Assembly (NCBI RefSeq): GCF_000750635.1
Contig: NZ_CCDM010000009.1
Coordinates: forward strand, 1 to 64,000
From: Oceanobacillus jeddahensis
GTDB taxonomy: Bacteria > Bacillota > Bacilli > Bacillales > Amphibacillaceae
Reading direction: 5' to 3'
DNA length: 64,000 bases
Within the stretch, counting starts at the first letter, position 1; each line of letters opens with the position of its first letter. Below the pieces are notes generated by a model that saw only the letters and a list, made by a program, of their open reading frames with translations, was not told the DNA's origin and ran no database searches. Shown piece by piece: positions 43,904-50,951 of the stretch. Both the position numbers and the translations under genes were made by a program.

Positions 43904-44059
43904 CACGGAGAACCGCCCGTAAAACTCCCGCCACAAAATAAAGAGCGAAAATAAATTAATTTAGGCGGGAGATAACGGGCGCTAACTCCCTGAATCACTT
44001 AGGCTAATTCAGTGGGAGAATGAAGGAAGCAGACTAAGTTCGCGACGTCCTGGGACTGG
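43904..44059 (+). repeat. Repeat A, copy 3 (with 3' tail)
   Basis: CACGGAGAACCGCCCGTAAA, inner hairpin arms ACTCCCGCC ... GGCGGGAG around AAATAAAGAGCGAAAATAAA, then CTAACTCCCTGAATCAC, the pairing CTCCC-TGAAT / ATTCA-GT-GGGAG, and TTCGCGACGTCCTGGGACTG. Nearly identical in order to copy 2. Confidence 0.87.
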
Positions 44060-44060
44060 G

Positions 44061-44249
44061 GATGGGACTGCGATTACCAATGTTGTCAGGTTAGTGAATT
44101 TCATTAAGATTATGTTTGATACTGGTAGATAGCAATAAGGCTAACTAGCGTAGTGTTTTTCTGGGGTTGCGATTACTCACCCCACCATAACCCGTCGCAG
44201 CGGTCGTATTAACCTGACAACATTGAGACCTGCGATTACTCGTCCCATC
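44061..44249. repeat. Repeat B, complete inverted-repeat unit
   Basis: GATGGGA (44061-44067) and TCCCATC (44243-44249) flank inner inverted repeats CAATGTTGTCAGGTTA (44078-44093) and TAACCTGACAACATTG (44211-44226). GCGATTAC occurs at 44070, 44169 and 44232. The unit joins directly onto repeat A copy 3. No coding capacity. Confidence 0.75.
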
Positions 44250-44301
44250 GTAAAGAGTTGTGCGTCGAAAAACTCCTACTGAATGAAGTTTCGTTTTATA
44301 T

Positions 44302-44347
44302 ATTAAAAATAAAGCAACTGTTTTTTTGCAGTTGCTTTATTTTTAAT
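44302..44347 (-). terminator. Terminator at the end of the 109-aa secreted protein gene
   Basis: Perfect 19-bp stem (44302-44320 with 44329-44347); T-rich in both directions and overlapping the gene's stop codon. Confidence 0.88.
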
Positions 44348-44672
44348 TTTCATTTTGGAATTGAGGGAAATAGTAAACCTCATACACATCAATATCATTG
44401 GAGGAGGTAGTCGGGTTTAATGATTCAAAAGCTTTTAAGATAACTTCAACGGATACAGAATATGCAGGTGTTGTTTGAATTTCCTCCGTAATACTAAGAA
44501 CCGTATCTCCTGGATTTACTTTTACTGGAACAGCTTCAAACGGCGGTAATTCTAAATTCTCATTATTTGAAAAGGAGGTCGTCCCATCGTCGGAATGAGC
44601 TAAATCTTGAAAAATACTGACTGCAACTAATATAATAAAGATGATCAGGGAAATTCTACGTAAAAATTCCAT
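44343..44672 (-). CDS. Small exported or membrane-anchored protein, LysM-like segment
   Basis: The 109-residue protein has one N-terminal hydrophobic helix (ISLIIFIILVAVSIFQDLA). A short extracellular part contains VPVKVNPGDTVLSITEEIQ, which resembles the start of a LysM peptidoglycan-binding module. The rest does not match the full LysM fold clearly. AAAGGAGAT precedes ATG 44672. Divergent from the NfeD gene. Confidence 0.65.
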   Translation of the reverse strand: MEFLRRISLIIFIILVAVSIFQDLAHSDDGTTSFSNNENLELPPFEAVPVKVNPGDTVLSITEEIQTTPAYSVSVEVILKAFESLNPTTSSNDIDVYEVYYFPQFQNEN

Positions 44673-44755
44673 AAAAAATCTCCTTTAATGAAACTATTTA
44701 TTTACCTCATACGTACATATAAGTATAAGTAAGATAACGAGAGGGTGTGAAGGGT

Positions 44756-45391
44756 ATGGACATAGTTGAATTACAATGGATCGGGTTCCTCGCCTTATTT
44801 TTTGGAACATTATTTATATTAGGTGAAGTATTTGTAAATATGCGCGGTATTTTTGGTGTATTAGGTTTAGGATTTATAACAGTTTATTTTACAGTATATA
44901 CAGAAACCAATTCGGTCTTACTCATGTTTATTATATACTTCCTGGGAATATTACTGATTATCATTGATGGAAAAGTGTTGAATGACGGTACATTAGCTAC
45001 CATTGGACTGGTCTTAATGATCGTTGCTGTTGCATTACCCCAACCAGACTTTGCGAACGGTCTCTACGCGGTAATAAGTATCATTGTCGGAGCATTCTCA
45101 TCTCTGGTGTTCTTAAAAGTATTTAAACGAAGACAGATGTGGTCGAAAATTGCCTTAGTAGATCAACTTACAAAAGAACAGGGCTACAGTTCACTCAGCA
45201 AAGAGTATGAGGATTTATTAGGGGAAGAAGGAGTGGCTCTTACAGATTTTAGACCTTCGGGTACCATTGAAGTCAATAAGAAGCATTACAGTGCTGTATC
45301 CGGCGGACGCTGGATAAAAAAGGGTACACCAATTAAAGTGGTTGCGGTTGACGGCACCAGTGTCCGGGTTGAAGAACTGCAAAAAGATTAG
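44756..45391 (+). CDS. NfeD-family membrane protein
   Basis: The 211-residue protein has about four helices (GFLALFFGTLFILGEVF to SLVFLKVF). A C-terminal soluble OB-fold-like domain (GVALTDFRPSGTIEVNKKHYSAVS ... GTPIKVVAVDGTSVRVEEL) is the NfeD C-terminal domain. NfeD proteins work with stomatin/flotillin membrane proteins in membrane domains; no partner gene is adjacent here. ATG 44756 is ten nt after GAGAGGG; GTG 44747 is too close to that site. Confidence 0.85.
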   Translation: MDIVELQWIGFLALFFGTLFILGEVFVNMRGIFGVLGLGFITVYFTVYTETNSVLLMFIIYFLGILLIIIDGKVLNDGTLATIGLVLMIVAVALPQPDFANGLYAVISIIVGAFSSLVFLKVFKRRQMWSKIALVDQLTKEQGYSSLSKEYEDLLGEEGVALTDFRPSGTIEVNKKHYSAVSGGRWIKKGTPIKVVAVDGTSVRVEELQKD

Positions 45392-45412
45392 TTAAATTAA
45401 GAAATCCCTGAA

Positions 45413-45454
45413 ACAGGATTCATTTCCTTCTCTAGGAAATGAATCCTGTATTTG
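45413..45454 (+). terminator. Terminator after the NfeD gene
   Basis: 16-bp perfect stem (45413-45428 with 45434-45449) then ATTTG. Confidence 0.85.
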
Positions 45455-45524
45455 TATGCAATATATTCTAAGTGTATACATATTTTCTAAAAAAAGGCAT
45501 ACACTAATCACCCCTTTCTTTATC

Positions 45525-45631
45525 GAATGTAAACAAATATTAAATCTATGTAAATTTTTCTTCATACATGTTTACATTCTCTTTAGAATCATCAATAATG
45601 AATAAGGCGCAAAATTCTACAAAAGTTTACA
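45525..45631 (+). promoter_or_regulatory. Inverted repeat and TTTACA repeats before the Na/Pi transporter (possible Pho boxes)
   Basis: GAATGTAAACA (45525-45535) and TGTTTACATTC (45569-45579) form an 11-bp inverted repeat. TGTAAA/TTTACA hexamers occur at 45528, 45549, 45571 and 45626, two of them 21 nt apart. B. subtilis PhoP binds TT(A/C/T)ACA repeats, so phosphate control is plausible but unproven. Confidence 0.45.
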
Positions 45632-45657
45632 TAAGAGGTAGAAGGGATGAAGTTTTC

Positions 45658-47286
45658 GTGGATATCGATGTTCAAAGTTTAATTATTGAATTTCTCGGAG
45701 GAATCGGCATATTCCTGATGGGGATAAAAATGATGGGGGACGGGCTCCAAAAATCAGCAGGGGATCACTTGCGGGATATTCTGGATCGGTTTACAACCAA
45801 TCCTTTCCTGGGTGTGCTTGCTGGTATTATTGTAACTGTACTTATTCAGAGCAGTTCAGGAACTACTGTTTTAACTGTAGGACTTGTTAACGCCGGTTTT
45901 ATGACATTAAGGCAGGCAATTGGTGTTATCATGGGTGCGAATATCGGTACAACCATAACAGCTTTTATTATTGGAATTGATGTTGGGGAATATTCGTTAT
46001 TATTTTTAGCCTTAGGTGCATTTACAATCTTTTTCTTTAAGAAGCAAAAGATTGTGGCTGTCGGACAGGCATTATTTGGATTTGGAGGCTTATTCTATGG
46101 GCTTGAATTAATGAGCAGCGGGATGACACCTCTCCGCTCTTTACAGGCGTTTCAAGATCTGACGGTTTCTATGAGTGAAACACCAATTCTTGGAGTAGTT
46201 ATTGGTACTGTATTTACTGTAATTGTACAAAGTTCATCAGCAACCATCGGTATTTTGCAAGGATTATTTGGGCAGGGCGCGATTGATTTACAAGCTGCGA
46301 TTCCAGTGCTGTTTGGGGATAATATTGGTACAACCATAACAGCAGTTCTTGCAAGTATAGGCACGTCAGTTGCTGCCAAACGAGCTGCTTATACGCATGT
46401 AACCTTTAATTTAATAGGTGCGATTATTTTTATTATCTTGCTTTATCCATTCACGCAATTTATTTCTTATTTGCAAGCGACCTTAAATTTGAATCCGGAG
46501 ATGACAATTGCTTTTGCGCATGGCAGTTATAATATCTCAAATACAATTATTCAATTTCCGTTTATCGGTGCTTTGGCATGGCTCATTACAAAGTTGGTGC
46601 CTGGAGATGATGTCATCATTGAATACAAACCGAAGCATCTGGATTCTATTTTCCTTCAACAATCGTCTTCGCTGGCATTGGGACAGGCTAAGATGGAAGT
46701 TGCTCGTATGGGGAAATATGCATATCAAGGGTTAGAAGAAACGCATAATTATGTCACCACCCAAAATCCGAAAAACTCAGAGATGGCGTTGCAAATTGAA
46801 GGTGCGTTGAACAATTTGGATCGCAAAATTACAGAGTATTTAGTGGACATTGCTTCTACCAACTTAACGGAACCTGAAAGTATAGAGCATACTGGTTTGA
46901 TGAATACAATTCGTGATATCGAACGAATTGGCGATCATTTTGAGAATGTGATTGAACTGGTTGACTATAAAATGTCCAATAAAGTTACGCTGACAGACCA
47001 GGCTATTGAGGATTTGAATAAAATGTTTGATTTAACATATATGACGGTTAAACAGGCTGTTGAATCATTAGAAGTAAATGATCGGGAAGCGGCTTTAGAA
47101 GTTATTCAAAAAGAAGACCAAATCGATAAAATGGAGCGTAAATTCCGTAAAAACCATATCATTCGTATGAATGAGGGTACTTGCAGCGGATCAGCAGGAA
47201 TCGTTTTTGTCGATATCCTAAGTAATTTAGAACGAATTGGCGACCACGCTGTAAATATCGCTCAGAACGTCTTAGGTGAACATTAA
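45658..47286 (+). CDS. Na+/phosphate cotransporter-family protein with PhoU-like domain
   Basis: The 542-residue protein has two NaPi-II repeats, each with a QSSS motif (LIQSSSGTTV and VQSSSATIGI) and an NIGTT element (GANIGTTITAF, GDNIGTTITAV). A C-terminal cytoplasmic domain of two three-helix PhoU-like bundles contains IERIGDHFENVIEL and LERIGDHAVNIAQNV. It should carry phosphate with sodium. GTG 45658, ten nt after GAAGGGA, gives the family N-terminus; the frame is open 90 nt further upstream without a site. Monocistronic. Confidence 0.88.
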   Translation: MDIDVQSLIIEFLGGIGIFLMGIKMMGDGLQKSAGDHLRDILDRFTTNPFLGVLAGIIVTVLIQSSSGTTVLTVGLVNAGFMTLRQAIGVIMGANIGTTITAFIIGIDVGEYSLLFLALGAFTIFFFKKQKIVAVGQALFGFGGLFYGLELMSSGMTPLRSLQAFQDLTVSMSETPILGVVIGTVFTVIVQSSSATIGILQGLFGQGAIDLQAAIPVLFGDNIGTTITAVLASIGTSVAAKRAAYTHVTFNLIGAIIFIILLYPFTQFISYLQATLNLNPEMTIAFAHGSYNISNTIIQFPFIGALAWLITKLVPGDDVIIEYKPKHLDSIFLQQSSSLALGQAKMEVARMGKYAYQGLEETHNYVTTQNPKNSEMALQIEGALNNLDRKITEYLVDIASTNLTEPESIEHTGLMNTIRDIERIGDHFENVIELVDYKMSNKVTLTDQAIEDLNKMFDLTYMTVKQAVESLEVNDREAALEVIQKEDQIDKMERKFRKNHIIRMNEGTCSGSAGIVFVDILSNLERIGDHAVNIAQNVLGEH

Positions 47287-47295
47287 TGCAAATAT

Positions 47296-47333
47296 GGCTC
47301 TGTCTGTTAAAATAAGCGGACAGAGCCTTTATT
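47296..47333 (+). terminator. Terminator after the Na/Pi gene
   Basis: GGCTCTGTCTG (47296-47306) pairs with CGGACAGAGCC (47317-47327), then TTTATTT. Confidence 0.83.
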
Positions 47334-47704
47334 TCACGTGAGAACAGCTTCAAATTAGTGCAAAAAGCTTTCGAAGTAGTAAAAAGAATTAAGTATAGAC
47401 ATGAAGAAATTAATTAGCCAAGTAACCGCAGCTGTTATTCAGGTTAATACGGTCACCCATGGAATAAATCGTTTAAATGGACATCCATGATCCGCATTAG
47501 AAAAAGGTATAAATACATAAAACAGCTTTTTTATTATGGAGAATCGTTCATAAAACTTCTATATGAATGAAGTTTCATTCTATAAATTACCAGAATTTCA
47601 TTAAGTTTTTTTAAGTTTTTGTTGAAATATGTTATATTACGTGCTATTATAATTCTTGCAGTCAACTTCTGATAAAAACTTTTGCAAGACCGCAAAAAAA
47701 GTTG
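47334..47704. repeat. Intergenic region with decayed repeat A head and repeat C
   Basis: 47532-47560 reads ATTATGGAGAATCGTTCATAAAACTTCT, a decayed version of the repeat A head; its tail GAATGAAGTTTCATTCTATA (about 47564-47583) matches GAATGAAGTTTCGTTTTATA at 44281-44300. No gene. The tRNA promoter lies at the end. Confidence 0.55.
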
Positions 47705-47733
47705 TTGACATAATCAATAGAACATGATAAATT
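47705..47733 (+). promoter_or_regulatory. Strong promoter for the tRNA cluster
   Basis: TTGACA (47705-47710) and TAAATT (47728-47733) at 17-nt spacing, about 30 nt before the first tRNA. Confidence 0.75.
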
Positions 47734-47764
47734 ATATTTTGTTGCTAATTAAAATAAACTATAT

Positions 47765-47839
47765 TCCACAGTAGCTCAGTGGTAGAGCAATCGGCTGTTA
47801 ACCGATCGGTCGTAGGTTCGAATCCTACCTGTGGAGCCA
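47765..47839 (+). tRNA. tRNA-Asn(GTT)
   Basis: Cloverleaf with acceptor TCCACAG/CTGTGGA, anticodon loop CTGTTAA (GTT), T-loop GTTCGAATC, encoded CCA. Confidence 0.95.
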
Positions 47840-47840
47840 T

Positions 47841-47917
47841 GGCGGTGTAGCTCAGCTGGCGAGAGCGTACGGTTCATACCCGTGAGGTCGGGGGTTCGAT
47901 CCCCTCCGCCGCTACCA
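47841..47917 (+). tRNA. tRNA-Met(CAT), elongator
   Basis: Acceptor GGCGGTG pairs with CGCCGCT region; anticodon loop TTCATAC; encoded CCA. It matches the Bacillus elongator methionine tRNA pattern rather than the initiator, which has a mismatched first pair. Confidence 0.93.
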
Positions 47918-47947
47918 AAAATATACATATATCAATTGCTATTCCAT

Positions 47948-48024
47948 GGCGGTCGTGGCGAAGTGGTTAACGCACCGGATTGTGGCTCCGGCACGCGTGG
48001 GTTCGATCCCCACCGGTCGCCCCA
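47948..48024 (+). tRNA. tRNA-His(GTG)
   Basis: Has the extra G at -1 typical of tRNA-His, anticodon loop TTGTGGC, and encoded CCA. Two G-U pairs in the acceptor stem. Confidence 0.94.
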
Positions 48025-48037
48025 TTAAATAGTAAAA

Positions 48038-48114
48038 GGACCCTTAGCTCAGTTGGTTAGAGCTATCGGCTCATAACCGATCGGTCGCAGGTTCGAGTCC
48101 TGCAGGGTCCACCA
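48038..48114 (+). tRNA. tRNA-Ile2(CAT), lysidine-modified type
   Basis: GGACCCT acceptor, anticodon loop CTCATAA, encoded CCA. The sequence matches Bacillus tRNA-Ile2, whose CAT anticodon is modified by TilS to read AUA, better than either Met tRNA. Confidence 0.85.
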
Positions 48115-48126
48115 TTAGTTCTTGTC

Positions 48127-48219
48127 GGAGGTATACCCAAGTCTGGCTGAAGGGGTCGGTCTTGAAAACCGAGAGGCGGGTCAAACCGCGCGGGGGTTCG
48201 AATCCCTCTACCTCCTCCA
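48127..48219 (+). tRNA. tRNA-Ser(TGA)
   Basis: 93-nt class II tRNA with long variable arm; anticodon loop CTTGAAA (TGA); acceptor GGAGGTA/TACCTCC; encoded CCA. Confidence 0.94.
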
Positions 48220-48245
48220 TACATACTTTTCAACAGAATAATGCA

Positions 48246-48265
48246 AAGCTTTTATATAAAAGCTT
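48246..48265. repeat. 20-nt perfect palindrome between tRNA-Ser and tRNA-Phe
   Basis: AAGCTTTTATATAAAAGCTT. It could be a processing hairpin; no T run follows. Confidence 0.6.
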
Positions 48266-48272
48266 CATGTAC

Positions 48273-48345
<73 letters not shown>

Positions 48346-48671
48346 TCTCTAAAACAAGCGTAAAAGCTTGTTTTTTTATTGGCTTTTTTCGGAGTAACCT
48401 ACGTATAAAGCGTATAAAGTTTGCTATCTTAATTTTCCAAATGTATTTTTTATGGGAGTACTAAAAAGAATTAAATAGTATATTTTAAAAGGTTCATTAA
48501 TGCAAAAATGTTTCCTTAATTCAATTGTGATAAGTATGATTTTCTTAACTGCAATTTCTACAAGGAATTAATAACGTATGTCAGTGCAAAATATTTGCAA
48601 GAAATTCTTACCTTTGATAACGTAAGAATTGTAGATATTAAAACATCATTTATTTAGAGGAGGAGTTACAC
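48346..48671 (+). other. Intergenic region: tRNA terminator and sodA promoter
   Basis: ACAAGC (48354-48359) pairs with GCTTGT (48366-48371) followed by TTTTTTATT, ending the tRNA transcript. The remainder should hold the sodA promoter; no clear box pair was identified. Confidence 0.6.
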
Positions 48672-49283
48672 ATGGCAAAATTTGAATTACCAGAATTACC
48701 TTATGCATACGATGCATTGGAACCAACTATCGATAAAGAGACAATGAATATTCACCATACGAAGCATCACAACACCTACGTTACAAAATTAAATGATGCA
48801 CTAGAAGGACATGAAGATCTACAAAACAAATCAGTTGATGAACTTGTAAGGGACTTAAATGAGGTTCCAGAAAGCATCCGTACAGCAGTACGCAATAATG
48901 GTGGCGGACATGCTAACCACAGCTTTTTCTGGAAAACATTATCACCAAATGGCGGTGGAGAACCATCTGGTGAGCTAGCTGATAAAATTAACAGCAAATT
49001 CGGTTCTTTCGACAAATTTAAAGATGAATTTGCTACAGCTGCAGCAGGACGTTTTGGTTCAGGCTGGGCATGGCTCGTATTGAATAATGGCGAGCTTGAA
49101 ATAACAAGCACTCCAAACCAGGATTCTCCATTAACAGAAGGCAAAACACCATTATTAGGATTAGATGTATGGGAGCATGCATACTACCTTAAATATCAAA
49201 ATAGACGTCCGGAATATATTTCCGCATTCTGGAATGTAGTAAATTGGGATCAAGTAGCTAGCAATTACGAAGCTGCTAAATAA
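48672..49283 (+). CDS. sodA: Manganese/iron superoxide dismutase
   Basis: The 203-residue enzyme converts superoxide to peroxide and oxygen. Metal ligands are the His in MNIHHTKHH, His in NNGGGHANHSFFW, and Asp and His in LDVWEHAYYLKY. GGNG-type positions favour Mn, as in Bacillus SodA. GAGGAGGAG precedes ATG 48672. In B. subtilis sodA is next to yqgE and pbpA, as here. Confidence 0.96.
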   Translation: MAKFELPELPYAYDALEPTIDKETMNIHHTKHHNTYVTKLNDALEGHEDLQNKSVDELVRDLNEVPESIRTAVRNNGGGHANHSFFWKTLSPNGGGEPSGELADKINSKFGSFDKFKDEFATAAAGRFGSGWAWLVLNNGELEITSTPNQDSPLTEGKTPLLGLDVWEHAYYLKYQNRRPEYISAFWNVVNWDQVASNYEAAK

Positions 49284-49292
49284 TGAATAACC

Positions 49293-49332
49293 AAAAAGGT
49301 TGCAGATAACTTTATGTTTCTGCAACCTTTTT
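49293..49332 (+). terminator. Terminator after sodA
   Basis: 14-bp stem AAAAAGGTTGCAGA / TCTGCAACCTTTTT. Confidence 0.9.
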
Positions 49333-49384
49333 GTATAGATACGATTCCTTCGCTAAAAATATAAGGAGAAGGAGTCGTTTTTTT

Positions 49385-50662
49385 ATGCAATTACATCAGC
49401 AGTACAGAAGATATAGACAACAAAAAGATGAATTTCGCGACCTTTGGATTCTCTTGCTTATTGGCGCTTTGTACGCCGCGGGAATTTTCTTATCAAATAC
49501 ATTTGTCAATGTGTATTTATGGAAGCAATCGGAGGACTTTTTTGTGATTGCTAATTATCATTTAGCAAGCTATGTATTCCAAGCGTTGTCATTTATTTAT
49601 GCGGGAAAATTATCTAAAAAAATCGACCGTATTATTATATTGCGGATTGGTATCCTTTTTTTATGCTTCTTTTTCCTATTCGTTCTGTGGATGGGGGAAT
49701 TGGCTGCATATTATAATTTTATTCTTGGCTGCTTATTAGGGATTGGGTATGGTTTTTTCTGGTTAGCTTATTATGTGCTGACATTTGAAATCACTGAGCC
49801 GGATACAAGAGATTGGTTTAACGGTATTTCAGGTACACTCACATCTTTTGCCGGAATGGTTGGGCCGTTATTAGCGGGATGGATGATTTCAAAAATGGCT
49901 GGTGATGTTGGTTATACAGCTATTTTTATTATCTCGTTAAGCTTATTTGTTGCTGCGATCATTGTCAGCTTTTTCATTATACGAAAAGGGAGCAAAGGAA
50001 GCTTTGAATTACCTGCAGTCATCAATGAAAGAAAGAAAAATAAAAATTGGAAGCGCATTTTACATGCTCATTTTTTTCAAGGGCTAAGAGAAGGGATCTA
50101 TGGGTTTTATATTACCATCTGGATTTTTCTTGTTATAAATAGTGAGCTTGTTTTAGGGGTTTTTAATTTATTTCTCTCCGGTTTATCCATTATTTTTTAT
50201 TTTGTTGCTTTAAAATGGATTAAACCGGCTTTGCGGAAAAAAGCCATTTTATTTGGTGGTATTTTGCTGTTTGCTTCTATTTTTATTATTATTTTTGAAA
50301 TGAGTCTGTTCTGGTTAATTGTGTATGCTGTGATTATTGGTATCGCATTTCCGATTCTGACCGTTCCGTATCAATCCTTGACCTACGATGTGATCGGCAA
50401 AGCGCGGATGGTCAGCGAGAGAAGGGTGGAATACATTGTTGTCCGGGAGATTTATTTAAATCTGGGGAGAATTGCTTCGATTGCGGTATTTATATTTGGT
50501 ATGTTTTTATTTCCGCATGATGTGATCATTCCAGCATTACTTATTATATTTGGAGCAGGGCACGCGATTATCTATTTTTGTATCCGTAATATTTTTATTG
50601 GACCAACAAAAAATCAAAAAATCGCTTTGAAAGAAGATTTTACAGACGAAAAAAGTCGTTAA
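49385..50662 (+). CDS. yqgE: MFS-type membrane protein, YqgE family
   Basis: The 425-residue protein has about 12 helices and follows sodA and precedes pbpA, as yqgE does in B. subtilis. It lacks the standard drug-exporter motif A. Conserved spots include NTFVNVYLWKQ near the N-terminus and SERRVEYIVVREIYLNLGRI near the C-terminus. Substrate unknown. ATG 49385 is about ten nt after GGAGAAGGAG. Confidence 0.87.
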   Translation: MQLHQQYRRYRQQKDEFRDLWILLLIGALYAAGIFLSNTFVNVYLWKQSEDFFVIANYHLASYVFQALSFIYAGKLSKKIDRIIILRIGILFLCFFFLFVLWMGELAAYYNFILGCLLGIGYGFFWLAYYVLTFEITEPDTRDWFNGISGTLTSFAGMVGPLLAGWMISKMAGDVGYTAIFIISLSLFVAAIIVSFFIIRKGSKGSFELPAVINERKKNKNWKRILHAHFFQGLREGIYGFYITIWIFLVINSELVLGVFNLFLSGLSIIFYFVALKWIKPALRKKAILFGGILLFASIFIIIFEMSLFWLIVYAVIIGIAFPILTVPYQSLTYDVIGKARMVSERRVEYIVVREIYLNLGRIASIAVFIFGMFLFPHDVIIPALLIIFGAGHAIIYFCIRNIFIGPTKNQKIALKEDFTDEKSR

Positions 50663-50951
50663 ATGTGGTAAAATTAAACAGGGACCTTTATCGCATTTAA
50701 CTACCAATAGTTTTTGGCAGGACGAGTAATCGTAGTCCCAGTCCTAGCTCTATTCAGCTTAATCCAAATCCTAACAGCGGTTTTGATGTGGAGAGTAATC
50801 ATGGTACACTCAGTTTTCGACTGAATAAAGTTACGCATTATAAATTAAGGGACTAAAAAGATGCACATATATGATTAATTGCTTATACTTTTAAAAGAGC
50901 CGTATCATGTGATGTGATGGAAGTTCAAAATAGATACGAAGGAGGAGAAAA
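50663..50951. repeat. Intergenic region with decayed repeat B and repeat C
   Basis: GGACGAGTAATCGTAGTCCC (near 50720-50739) is the reverse complement of the repeat B motif. CTGAATAAAGTTACGCATTATAAATTA (50821 on) resembles repeat C. No gene besides the pbpA promoter region. Confidence 0.6.

Noticed and set aside
38467..44059. The repeats as a CRISPR array
   Set aside because: Copies are kilobases apart, palindromic and about 90-155 nt long, with no regular spacers and no cas genes.
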